DNA of 64,000 nt from Parasponia andersonii. Lineage: Eukaryota; Streptophyta; Magnoliopsida; Rosales; Cannabaceae. This document shows positions 53,991-64,000 of the stretch, in pieces (the first letter of the stretch is position 1; each line of letters begins with the position of its first letter). The notes under the pieces are model-generated. The model did not search any database. It was not told the origin of the DNA and saw only the letters and a program-made list of their open reading frames with translations. Location of the stretch: NCBI GenBank assembly GCA_002914805.1, contig JXTB01000761.1, positions 52,813-116,812 on the forward strand, given 5' to 3'. The translations under genes were made by a program, and so were the position numbers.

Positions 53991-55270
53991 ATTTACTTTT
54001 TGTTTTTGTTTTGTCTTTTTTTTTTTCTTTTTCGAATGAGTATCACATACTTTTTACACAAGTAAGAAAGAGAAATGTCTAGTCTTATAAGATTACCTTA
54101 TTTAGCACTTCAAGTTCCATCATAATCAAATTAAAAAAAGTATCGACCACTCGTGGAGATTCTTTTTTAATCCTACTGCCAATTTTAAAGTGTGTTTTAG
54201 TAAACGACATATTTTTTTTAGTACTCTTTGATAAATAGGCCAGTTGAGAAGTACTTTTAGTAAAGGAATAATATCAATTTTATAGTTTATATTTTGATAA
54301 TTTGTTCAATTTGTATCTTATGTTTTGATTATTATCAATATTGATCTTTAAATTTGAAATTTATTATAAATTTATACTCTAAATCAATTTAGAGTAATTA
54401 ATTTATTAATAATAAACTATGTAAAAACTGATCTGAGAATAAATTTATTAAATTATCTTAGTAATTAATTAACTATTCTAAATTAGTATCAAAGTATATA
54501 TTTGTAATAAATATTCAATTTAAAGGACAATGTTAATAACAATAAAATTTATAGTTTAAACTTAATAAAGTATCAAAATATAAAATATAAAAATGTTATT
54601 ATCCCTTTACTAAATGACCTATTTTACAATCAAGTTAGTTCTTAAAGTTGTCTTTTGTTTTGTTTATCCGTCGTTTAATTACTTATTAGTTTAATATTCA
54701 TTAATATATTTTTTTGGACGCTGTTTTGGCCTAAAAGTTAAAGATAACGAGTTTGTAAATAAATAATTTGGGCAGGTGGGCATGATATTTAAGAATGGTC
54801 GCCACAATTTGCCAAAATGCATGGGAGACCCGGAAACAAACAAAGAGAACTCCTGATGAGTGGTCGGTTTCCCTTATTAGGCTAAGCCATGTAGGCAATT
54901 TACAAAGACTTTTATGTCTGAGATATGTCGAACACTTGTCTCCAACGAAAGAGAACATAAATGCCATGAGGAAGTTGGAGTTAGGACAACTAATTATGTC
55001 CAAAGACTAAATGGGATTTCAATTTTCAAGCAAACTTTATCTAACTCCCACTATTGCTTTATTTATCCAAAATATATATACCTATATAAATATAAATATA
55101 TAAATGTTATAAAGAAGTATTAGTGTTTAGTAACACACATAAATAAAAATTTATGTGACTCAATTATGAATATATAAGTGAAAAAAACTTAATTTGTGTG
55201 GTACTATTATATGATTCTTTGTTTTTTATTCGTATGTATGCGACTACTTTTGAACATGATAAATTTTGTC
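53991..55270. other. AT-rich DNA, no gene
   Basis: A less AT-rich patch at 54740-55010 opens frames on both strands (90 codons minus, 71 codons plus) that mirror each other. No family is recognised and neither has splice support. Confidence 0.5.
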
Positions 55271-55545
55271 ATATATATATATATATATATATAGGGCACT
55301 AATTCAGTAAGTATTTTTTTTTTACCTATGTATAAGTATCAATTTGGCCAATGAAAATTTAACATGCATATTTTTTTATTGTAAAAAATAAGAGAAAAAG
55401 AACATTAATGATACACGTCTTTTCATACCCTTCATTATAGCCATTGGATCACCATTAGATAATGATCCAATGGCTAAAAAAAAAATACCTACCCATAAGT
55501 AAAAAAAAAAAAAATAGCTATTGGATTGACAACCATATATATATA
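55271..55545. repeat. Hairpin-bearing repeat, possible MITE
   Basis: A (TA)n run (55271-55293) is followed by sequence with a perfect 14-base inverted repeat, TAGCCATTGGATCA (55438-55451) and TGATCCAATGGCTA (55463-55476), with an 11-base loop. 'TAAGTA' stretches and poly(T)/poly(A) blocks mirror each other around it. This fits a small palindromic MITE, but the outer ends are not defined. Confidence 0.45.
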
Positions 55546-56437
55546 ATAAGAATATGATGTCTAAGAATATTCATTAATATAAGGTAATCTCTGTGAAATA
55601 AAATCCGACATTCATAGCTATAAATAATAGAGAAACAAATCAGATCATCACCAAGCATGGTCCGGCCCGATGCTTAACTGGCCTGCATGAGTTCTTTATA
55701 TTTATATATATATACCGAACAAAGAGGTCATGATTTTTAGCTTTTGAATTATTATTTAACAATTATCATAATTTAAATAATTAAAATTAATTAATTATAA
55801 CAAATATACATTATTTAATATTTTTTTCTTTATATCCTTATTATAAAAAAAAGTGCAGTATGAATNAAAAATCCAGCGGACTGGTGCTCTATATCTAGCC
55901 GTGTAAACTTGTATCTCTATTAACGTGTAGTTTGTAACTTTTGTGTGTGTTTATGTTTGCACTCTTTAATATTTGAAAAATCTATATTAATATGTGTTGG
56001 TGAATTCTTTTTTTGTTTTTTTGTTTGTATAGGTACAGTACTCTTGTATTAATTTAAAGAAATCCTTAAAATGTTTACTGCTGTACTTGTATGCTTTGTG
56101 TGTATGCACATATGTGCTCTAAAATTAACAAATTTCTGTGGTTGAATATTTAGCTTTCTCATCTAAAGCGAAATTTAATATTTCAAATTTGACTTATACT
56201 TCCCTCATTTATTTTCCTTTGCAACATAATGATCGCAGGTATAATTCTTTTTCTTTTTCTAATATCCTTTCCAATGTTAAATTAGAGGTTTGGAACATAG
56301 TTCTAGAAGTACAGTTGTAATTTATTTAATTTAGTCATTAAGTATTTGGAAATAAAAATATTATTTTAAATTAACAAAATGCAAAATCACATAAACAAAT
56401 CTAATTAATGATGATGCTGCCCTCAAAAAAAAAAAAA
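55546..56437. other. AT-rich spacer
   Basis: No gene seen. It includes an ambiguous base at 55866. The A-run at 56425-56437 borders the next element. Confidence 0.5.
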
Positions 56438-57390
56438 GGCTTATTTGCTTCATTAGTCCTTAATCTTTGAGTCTTTTGGCATATTGGTCCCCAAACTTTT
56501 AGTTTTTAACATATTAGTCCCCAAACTTATAATTTATGTGCAGCAATAGTCCTCCAAGCAAACTCTGTTAGTTTCTCTGTTAAAATGTCACATGATAAAC
56601 ACCTGACTCATTTTAGAACATTAATTTATTTTTTCCCGAAATTTCAATTCAAGATAAAATAAGATAAAAAATAGAAAGGGCTAAAAAAATATCTTTCCTT
56701 TCTCCCTCTAGGCCTATCCCTCTTCATTTCATCTATTTTCATAAAGATAATAAAGAAACCCAAAACAAAACTAATGAAGACAAACCCATAACCCAGATCA
56801 ATAAAATTGAAAGTATACCCAGAACTTTCAAATCAATGAAAATAAAAAACATAATAAACCCAAATCAAGGAACTCGTAGGAGCCATAGATCTCGCTACAG
56901 GGAGAGAAGCTGTTAAATGAGATGAAGTCCTTGGCCTTGTCGATTGGAGCTCGATATTTTTCAGCTGTAATGAAGCTGAGTTTCTTGGCTCTCTCGGCAT
57001 AACCCAGGATTCCAAATCAGATGGGGCATGACTGCGATTTTGGAGACTGAAGATAGTAGAGCGTGAGAGAGAGGGTGAGAAGAGACTGAAAAGAGATGAA
57101 GTGCAAAATTGAGAAGGGAAAGTGAATCCTTTTTCTCATTTCATTATTTACTTTTTAATGATTTTTGTTTTTTATTTTATTTTAAATTTAAAATATTAAT
57201 TTTTTTAATGTTCTAAAATGAGTCATGTGCTTATCACGTGACATTTTAACAAAGAAATTAACGGAGTTTGGTTGGAGGACTATTAATGCACATAAATTAT
57301 AAGTTTGGAAACTAATATGCCAAAAACTAAAGTTCGGGGACCAATATGCCAAAAGGCCCAAAGACTAGACACTAATGACGCAAATTAGCC
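56438..57390. mobile_element. Second Mutator-like element, 953 bp, ~210-bp inverted ends
   Basis: The left end GGCTTATTTGCTTCATTAGTCC and the right end (in reverse complement) GGCTAATTTGCGTCATTAG are the tips of inverted repeats running to about 56650 and from about 57180. Shared words include 'TTTTGGCATATTGGTCCCC' and 'AAAATGTCAC'. The 9-base flanks are A-runs (AAAAAAAAA and AAAAAAAAG), compatible with a MULE duplication but uninformative. The middle (56655-57180) contains a frame that could be a captured gene piece. No transposase was seen. Confidence 0.7.
56850..57015 (-). CDS. Unidentified open segment inside the second MULE
   Basis: One minus-strand frame reads 'GYAERAKKLSFITAEKYRAP' and continues to '.YEFLDLGLL', protein-like in composition. 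Another overlapping frame (56833-57015) starts MESWVMPREP. The region is less AT-rich than its surroundings and sits between MULE ends, so it may be a captured host exon. I recognise no family, and function is unknown. Confidence 0.25.
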
Positions 57391-58231
57391 AAAAAAAAGA
57401 AAGAAAAACTAATGACGATGCAGTCATCATTTCGCTCGGCTAAAATTTAGTAGACTACTTAATACTTACGTAGCCCTAATTATCTAAAGCTTTTGGTATC
57501 CCATTCCATTATTTATTTGAAATTGACGTTACAACTAGAATTAGTATACTTGAACAATGAGTATAATTAAAAGTAGACGAGTCTTTTCTTAGAAAAAAAA
57601 ATTGAAATTAATATAGACGTAAAAGGTTTTATTGAAATAACCTATAAACTTTGTTCGTGTGAACAATTAACTTCCATTAATTGAATATGTCCAAAACGAC
57701 AAAATGCATTATTAAGAATTCTTTGGTTGTGCCAACCATGAGTTACATTCTACTATTCTAAAAGTCGTCGTCACTTTTCCAGATTCTATTTTTATGTATT
57801 CGTGCGTTATTATGGCAATAGTTGATTCGAACTATACACGATTCCCTTAAAAGAATATTAACACCGCACGCAAAAAATAAAATAAATGAAGTTGAGAGAG
57901 ATACTCTATCAACTTTTGACCATGTATTCTGTAAAAACTCCATTATAAGAAGAATGAGTGTGGCGCGTTTATGAATTTAATGAATATTGTATAATTTACT
58001 TTGGAGTACTAAACAAACCTTGTATCTCAGAAAATTATTATGCTTATATAACTTTGAAGTAGAATTTTGTCTTTAAGTTTCTGCACGACGAACACACCTG
58101 GTCAAAATACAAACAAAAACTAAACCAAACAAATAGAAAGCTATAAAGTTGAACTAACAAGATAAGATATAGCTTATCGAGGGTACACGACACAAATTGT
58201 TAATTATATGATATCAGGTTTATATTTGTAT
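57391..58231. other. AT-rich spacer, nothing recognised
   Basis: Only chance frames were seen here. Confidence 0.5.
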
Positions 58232-58729
58232 GTAACGATGGAGCCAGCACAGGCTCAGGGGCGGTAGGCGGTGGCCCCTCACTTTCTTAGAATTATACTT
58301 TTTATCATAATTTTTTTGAAATATTCAGTTTTGTCCTTTCATTTGCCCCCTAAATTTTTGTAATTATGATTTTTAATACGTATTTTATAAAACAAATTCA
58401 ATAACACCCTTATATGATAATAATGATTTTTTTTCTTTTTTTATATTTGAATTTTACTTATATTATCATGAATACTTACTTTGGCCCTCACCTTATATGG
58501 ATAATTTTTTTTTTACTCACTTTAAATATTCTTTTAAATTATGTATTGATTTATACTGATTAATAAAAATTAAAATTCTTCATGAGTTAAATATTACTAA
58601 ATTACAAGTCCATTAAAAGAAAAGAAAAAAATATATATAAAGAACAAAAAGAGGAAAAAGAAAACAAATTTAGCTAAAAATAAAAATTAGTATATGCCCG
58701 AGTAAAAGAATTTTTTGGCTCCGTCATTG
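58232..58729. mobile_element. hAT-like non-autonomous element, 498 bp
   Basis: The left end GTAACGATGGAGCCAGC and the right end (reverse complement) CAATGACGGAGCCAAA are imperfect inverted repeats. The flanks TTTGTAT (58225-58231 and 58730-58736) match over 7 bases, close to the 8-bp hAT duplication. A GC-rich patch, GGGGCGGTAGGCGGTGGCCCC, starts the element. No coding sequence was found. Confidence 0.5.
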
Positions 58730-58736
58730 TTTGTAT

Positions 58737-59381
58737 ATTCACTCACTAATTTTGACCAATTGTATTCGGTAGGGAGAAATTTGAATCAAAATTCAAATTT
58801 CAAAGTGTTTGATTATGATTTTACAAAATACAGGGTTTGTTGAAGAAAAATGATGAAGCCTAGGTGTAATCTATGAAAATATCCTATGAATTTAGTGACA
58901 TTGTAATTAGAGATTTAATCCCAATATCACCCTATCTATTATGCTTAAATACTAAGTTCGACCATTTTTTCTTATAAAATCCCAAAGTATCCTCTCTATT
59001 CAGGGAAAAAAAAAGTTGCCCTCCATATTTTTTTACTACTTTTTCTAAATGACAAAATACCCTAAAAATATTAATATCCAAACAATTCTTTTAAAAAAAA
59101 CGAGAATATGTCTTAAAAGTATTGCTTAACAGACACAATATCATCAACTTTTTTAATAATCTTAAGGGGAAAGAAAAAAGGCAAACTACAAAAAAAAAAA
59201 AAAACAGAGTTTTTTCTTAACTAATTTGATAGCAAGGATTGTTTGGTAACAAGTTTTTGAATTACATGTGAAGCTATTTCAGAAATTGTATATTGAAAGT
59301 TTGACCCAAAAAATAGTTAGGGCATAATTTGGAAAATAGAGATGACACTTTTAGGTTTTGTGATAACATATTATTAAATAA
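58737..59381. other. AT-rich spacer
   Basis: No features beyond poly(A) runs. Confidence 0.5.
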
Positions 59382-59748
59382 AGTGAACTATAAAAAAATA
59401 CCCTAGAGTTTGAGTATTCTGCAATTTAAACTCTGAAATTTCGACTCCATAAAATAATGCCTTGTGATTAAAAATTCTCAAAATTAATACCCTAAATTGG
59501 CTTTTTAACTAATTTTAGTAATGAAAAATAATAATATCCTTTATTAAAACTATATTAATCTTTATTATTCTTCTTAATTTTGTGGATATTATTGTCTTTT
59601 ACCAGTTAAAATTATTCAAAAAATTAATTAAATGTATTAATTTTCTGAAATTCTTAATCTCAAGGTATAATTTTACAGAGTCTCAACTTCAGAGTTTAAA
59701 TTACAGAATACTTAAACTTTAAGTTGTTTTTTTTCCTTCAATTTACCC
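59382..59748. mobile_element. Palindromic MITE, about 370 bp
   Basis: The left arm (about 59390-59490, 'GAGTATTCTGCAATTTAAACT') and the right arm (about 59640-59735) are inverted copies over about 100 bases. No coding capacity. Ends are approximate and no target duplication was resolved. Confidence 0.5.
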
Positions 59749-60574
59749 TCGTCAAATATGGTATTTTAAGCATAATAGAAACGGGTGTTTTTAATATTAT
59801 TATTTTAATATTACGTTGACTCTAATGTTACTCATCTGTCTACACTTTCTACACTAATTCTAAAACTTCTAAAACTACTATCTCAATTAAAATGTAAGAT
59901 TTGATTCCTATTTTCTATTCCCTAATCTCTTATAAATTATCCCTAAATCTAATTTATTTGCTAGTTCCACCCTATCTCTCTCTCTCGTGTCTTCTCCTAA
60001 TGCTTTTACCCGTCCCTCCTCTTCGTTCTTTTCTTCTCGTCTATTGATTCAGTCTTCCATATTCTTACCTTTATTTGGTGATATGCTTCCATCCCTTTCA
60101 AAATAATAATAATAATAACAATAATAAAATTAACTATACATCTTTAAAGCAAATTGTAACAATATTCCACAAATCATGAAAAGCTGCCCTCATCTCAATT
60201 TCATAACTTTGTTGGCCTTTGGTGCCTTATTGTAGATCTACCATAGATCTTTTTGGCCTAATGCTAAATATAGAGCTTACTTATGTGACCTAATTCGAAA
60301 GCAAACAAAGTCAAATAAATTGTGGACTTATCTAATATTATATCAAACTTAGATATGGTATCCCTTTATTCTGCCGAAAAGAAAATGAAGAATCTTAAAA
60401 CTATTTTCCAGGTAATGGTTCTAACTCTGTCGATATAATGGTTAAGAAATTTCAAAATATCACCCTATTGTCAAATCACACTTTATTTTAAAACAGAACG
60501 GGCCCACGTAATAAACACTATGATTAGACCACACTCATCTACCTTGTTGATGGCGATTGAATAAGTTCATATAT
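59749..60574. other. AT-rich spacer
   Basis: It includes a pyrimidine-rich patch at about 59970-60050. No gene was seen. Confidence 0.5.
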
Positions 60575-60585
60575 CACGGGTAAAA

Positions 60586-60729
60586 CCACGAGCTTGTAGC
60601 TTGTGTGTAAAAACTCCTCGACGAGGAGTAAGAGGTGTGGGATCGAACTCTACCTCCCTCTCCTTTCTCCGTATTAATCTCCGTATTAATCTAACAATAT
60701 ATTTGATATTAAAAAAAAAAAAAGGATAA
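60586..60729 (+). mobile_element. tRNA-derived SINE with near-exact 11-bp duplication
   Basis: It has an A-box-like 'TAGCTTGTGTG' (about 60597) and a B-box-like 'GGGATCGAACTC' (about 60638-60650), then an A-run tail. CACGGGTAAAA (60575-60585) and CATGGGTAAAA (60730-60740) are 10 of 11 identical and fit a target duplication. An 8-base hairpin (ACTCCTCG/CGAGGAGT) lies between the boxes. It would be mobilised by LINE machinery. Confidence 0.6.
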
Positions 60730-60740
60730 CATGGGTAAAA

Positions 60741-61917
60741 AGGATGATAATTCGCATAATTATATGCTAAGAAGGGGACGATGATTAAGTTGGCTACTAG
60801 GAAGCACAAGAGGTATTCAAAATAATTGCCAACTATGGAAATTGCTCAACCTAGTCTAAATCGCATCAAATCATACAATTTTTCTTCTTAAATGGTCGGT
60901 TATGGATTAGAAAATATGAAAATTGATTTGGTTCTCAGTTTTGGACAAATTTGGTCGGTTTTAAATTAAACTGGCTAGTAAGTTTATATATGTATTTTTT
61001 TAAAATATATATATATGTATACTAATAATTAAAATTTAAGCTCATTTATTCTAATTGAGTAATGACTACTTTTAACTTATTTAAGAATATGTTATTTAAG
61101 ACTCTTACGATATTGTTAGACTTTAAGTCTTATTGTTGTATTGTGTTTAAGATTAAAGACTTTAAATTTACTTTTGAATTTCAATTAAATTATAAGTTAC
61201 AACTAAAATTTAAGTTTACTAGGACTTTAAATTTAGTTGTAACTTTTAACTGTGGTATGGTTGACTTATATTTAGACTTTATATTTTAGATGGAGTATGA
61301 TTATGATATAAACTTAGTTGATATTGTATTAATTTAAATTTTATAAATTTTCAAACTACAAAAACTGGCCAATTTGAATCGATCAATTCAAATAACACAT
61401 TGGTGAAGTGGCCAAATCGCACATTTGGATTAGTTACTAGATTGGCAATTTAGACCGTCTAAACCTACTATGAATACTCCTAAGAAGCATAATTAATACT
61501 ACTCTAGCTATGTAACAGAGTTAATACTACTCTGGCTATGTAACTGAAGAAAGACTAATTATTGCAACAACATAACATGTTGTCATAATAAAATAAAAAA
61601 AAATACTAAGAAATACCATAGCATCGTGGGTAAATAAATATTTTGATTAAAAAATGAAAAAAAATACAAACAGGTATGCTATTTTAGAATAACATCTTTT
61701 AAAATAATATATTTACTTGACGAAATCACTATTTATTGTACTATTAATACGATATCAATATTTGATATAATACGAAAAGTAATATCTAATATGCAAAAAA
61801 AAAAATTATATTACACTACACTACTAACTCTCTAACTCTTTCTCACTTATTTTGTCTTTAATTTCTTTCTCATGATTTTTTTTTTTATTCTTTTCTCTCA
61901 TCATTTTATCCCTTTTA
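60741..61917. other. AT-rich DNA with no gene
   Basis: The plus-strand frame at 61062-61289 is low-complexity (Phe/Lys/Leu) and not supported. Confidence 0.5.
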
Positions 61918-62055
61918 AAAATGGTGTTTTTTAAAATAAAATTTTAAAGTGGTATTTTCTAAAACTAGATTTAGAAAGTGGTGTTTTAATAAATAACTTT
62001 TAAAAAGTGGTAATTTTTTAAATAATTTTTTCAAAATGGTACTTTTCTAAATCAA
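61918..62055 (+). repeat. Degenerate tandem repeat, about five ~30-base units
   Basis: The motif 'AA.(A/G)TGGT(G/A)TTTT..AA' recurs five times between 61918 and 62055, with spacing near 30 bases. Units differ from each other. Confidence 0.6.
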
Positions 62056-62560
62056 ACATACTAGTGTAACAAAATAATACAATATTTGACTATGATTTGC
62101 TTTATAATGACATGAAAAACTTGAAAAGACCCGGTTCTTCCTTTTATTATTATTATTATATATGTATGTAAATTAATGGGGCCCACTACCCACGGTTCTT
62201 TTTCAAGTTATTTCACTTTTCTTCCTCTCCCTTGCTCTCAGGTCATGGTCGCCTCCAGCTATATCTTCTTCCTTTCTCTCTTCTCGATCCCCCTTAACCC
62301 TCTCTACTAGACCTCTTGCCGATCACTACCACAAGCAGCGACATCCAACGTCGACCCAGCCTTGCAGTCAACCTATCCCAGTACGATCACGCCACTATAT
62401 CGCCTAAAAAATGACCTTGGGCCATCACCAGCAATATAGCTACTATATCTTGTCCATGCCACCACCAACCCTAGAGTTTAAGAGCCCAACCTTCTTAGGT
62501 GAGGAAGCCCATGGCCTCGCTGGCCAATTTTTCTCCGGTGGCCGGATTTGAGGAAGAGGA
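62056..62560. other. GC-richer island, identity unknown
   Basis: From about 62170 to 62560 the base composition rises and pyrimidine-rich stretches appear, like a transcribed leader or LTR R/U5 region (compare 13180-13420). A 21-codon frame at 62244 (MVASSYIFFLSLFSIPLNPLY) has signal-peptide-like hydrophobicity but is too short to call. No homologue is recognised. Confidence 0.35.
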
Positions 62561-63256
62561 AGAAAAAGTGCCTAATTGGGATTTTTGTTGTTAAATTTCA
62601 TGAAAAAAGTGACAAAATAAAAAACGAGCTAAAACTTAGAAAAACAAAAATTTTTCTTGATCAGGTTTTTTATAAAAAACATGAATGGATCTTTGTTATC
62701 CTCAAAATATATACAAGAGATCGTACTATTTTATTGAATCTTTTCTTTTTCTTATGTACCAAACTTATAATTATAAAAAGTGTACGGATAACTCGATCTT
62801 GATCAATTTTTAAGTGAAAAATTAAAACTTCGAATGATCTTTAATGGTAGTTCCAAAAATTTTTCTCTCATTTTTCTCTCAATTGTCTCTGTTAAACAAA
62901 TATTTCAGTAAAAATTAAAATGTACACACAATAAGAGGGATGAACATTTTATTGGCTCCTTCCAGAGAAATTTGGTCAGTCCTATTAAGCCTAGAATTGG
63001 CAGAATTTCATTGCTAAAATAGCAATGTGGTGGGCTATAATATTTCACATTCTGGCCCCTTTTCTTTTTGTGTAATTGCACAATAAACTGTTCTAGCTCG
63101 TGTTGGTCTCATGTAGCCTAAGATAATGGTGTCGGTTAAGAACCTAAACCATTTAATTGAAGTTTCAGTAAACAAAGACCTAATTTTAATTAACTCTTAA
63201 TAGAGTGGGCTTGCACTACTAGCTATGGACTTATTCAACTAAAGGTCCAAACTGCA
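62561..63256. other. AT-rich DNA, nothing recognised
   Basis: The plus-strand frame 62548-62802 is Lys/Phe-rich low-complexity and not supported. Confidence 0.5.
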
Positions 63257-63786
63257 ATCTTGAATTAAATAAATATTACAAGATACTTTATAATTAGAAT
63301 TATGTGTATTAGATAATTAATATTTGTATGTGTATCTCCATATAGATATCGATAATTAGAATTAGGTAAAATCACCATTTTATTACGTCAATTTTATCTT
63401 TTAATTCCTTGATGCAAGACTATATCTAATAGAAGACCAACTTGCCAAAAGTTTTCAATTAATAATATAACTAATTTTATTAATTACTCAGATAAATTTA
63501 AAATCATCCAAACTCCTATAAATCTTAAATTAAATAAATATTACAAGATACTTTATAATTAGAATTATGTCAATTAGATAATTAATATTTGTATGTATAT
63601 CTTCCCATGGGTACCGATAATTAGAACTAGGTAAAATTACTATTTTTTCCCGTCAATTATATCATTTAATTTCTTGATGCAAGACTATATCTAATAGAAG
63701 ATGAAACTTACAGAAAATCTTTGATTAATAACATAACTAATTCTATTAATTACTTAGATAAATTTAAATCATTTAAAATCCTATAG
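63257..63786 (+). repeat. Tandem duplication, 265-bp unit, two copies
   Basis: 63257-63521 and 63522-63786 align end to end (first words ATCTT.AATTAAATAAATATTACAAG), with scattered substitutions. No gene or transposon end is inside. Later sequence to 64000 is AT-rich and featureless. Confidence 0.85.
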
Positions 63787-64000
63787 CTCCACAAAGTAAT
63801 ATTCACTTATCTATTTAATAGAGTTGGAGTTGTGGATTCCATATCTATAAGCATATATTCTCAAATGCCCATAATAATGTATTATTAAAATATTAAGGTT
63901 TAGATCGTCAATTTCTTAATTCGTACCTATTAACATCTTAAATAATACAAATTATAAACACGAGTTCATTATTTATTTTAAGATTAAGAAAAACATGTAT

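Noticed and set aside
54731..55010. Opposed frames of 90 and 71 codons
   Set aside because: They are mirror frames in the same patch, with no family resemblance and no splice or promoter context.
1..64000. CRISPR arrays, tRNA or rRNA genes, prokaryotic operons
   Set aside because: No spaced identical repeats and no intact cloverleaf or rRNA-like sequence were seen, and the gene structure is plant nuclear. tRNA-like stretches found are SINE heads.

Overview
The window looks like gene-poor, AT-rich nuclear DNA of a dicot plant. The evidence is a GT-AG-intron patellin gene (SEC14/CRAL-TRIO plus GOLD, a plant family) in a sea of decayed Ty1/copia, Ty3/gypsy, LINE, CACTA, MULE, hAT-like and SINE copies, with long (TA)n microsatellites. 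The species cannot be fixed from the sequence. Three single Ns (3141, 35045, 55866) show that it is an assembly with unresolved bases.

Layout. 1-3200: AT-rich DNA, a gypsy LTR end at the left edge and a gypsy PBS/gag remnant near 2890-3193. 3194-5493: solo gypsy LTR with a 5-bp target duplication. 5494-16345: a minus-strand L1-type LINE split by a CACTA-like element (about 5991-15803), which itself holds a degenerate Ty3/gypsy element with one 2.5-kb LTR (gag near 8035 to LTR end 15371). 16570-18695: a second, smaller CACTA-like element with a 3-bp duplication. 20287-27845: copia element A, its 3' LTR cut short where it meets antiparallel copia element B (27846-30440, minus). 30955-36408: copia element C, complete with a 5-bp duplication but missing its RT active-site segment. 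36414-37140: possible 5' end of a host gene on the minus strand. 37908-38260: a SINE inserted in one copy of a tandem repeat. 38261-42090: AT-rich DNA with a G-box palindrome.

42508-44750: the patellin gene (four exons, 601 codons), the only gene that looks intact. It is followed by a 1.8-kb Pack-MULE (45557-47388) carrying a fragment of a hydroxypyruvate reductase-like gene, a tRNA-type SINE near 47530, a broken copia gag/integrase remnant (50680-52150), a complex repeat cluster (52440-53990), a second MULE-like element (56438-57390), an hAT-like element (58232-58729), a palindromic MITE (59382-59748), a third SINE (60586-60729) and a 265-bp tandem duplication near the right edge.

Apart from patellin, every coding trace carries stops or frameshifts, so the window records repeated insertion and decay rather than cooperating genes. 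I found no operon-like, CRISPR, tRNA or rRNA content and no convincing new biological system. The most informative points are the datable nesting order, the gene-fragment capture by the MULE, and small internal duplications and deletions in the retroelement polyproteins.
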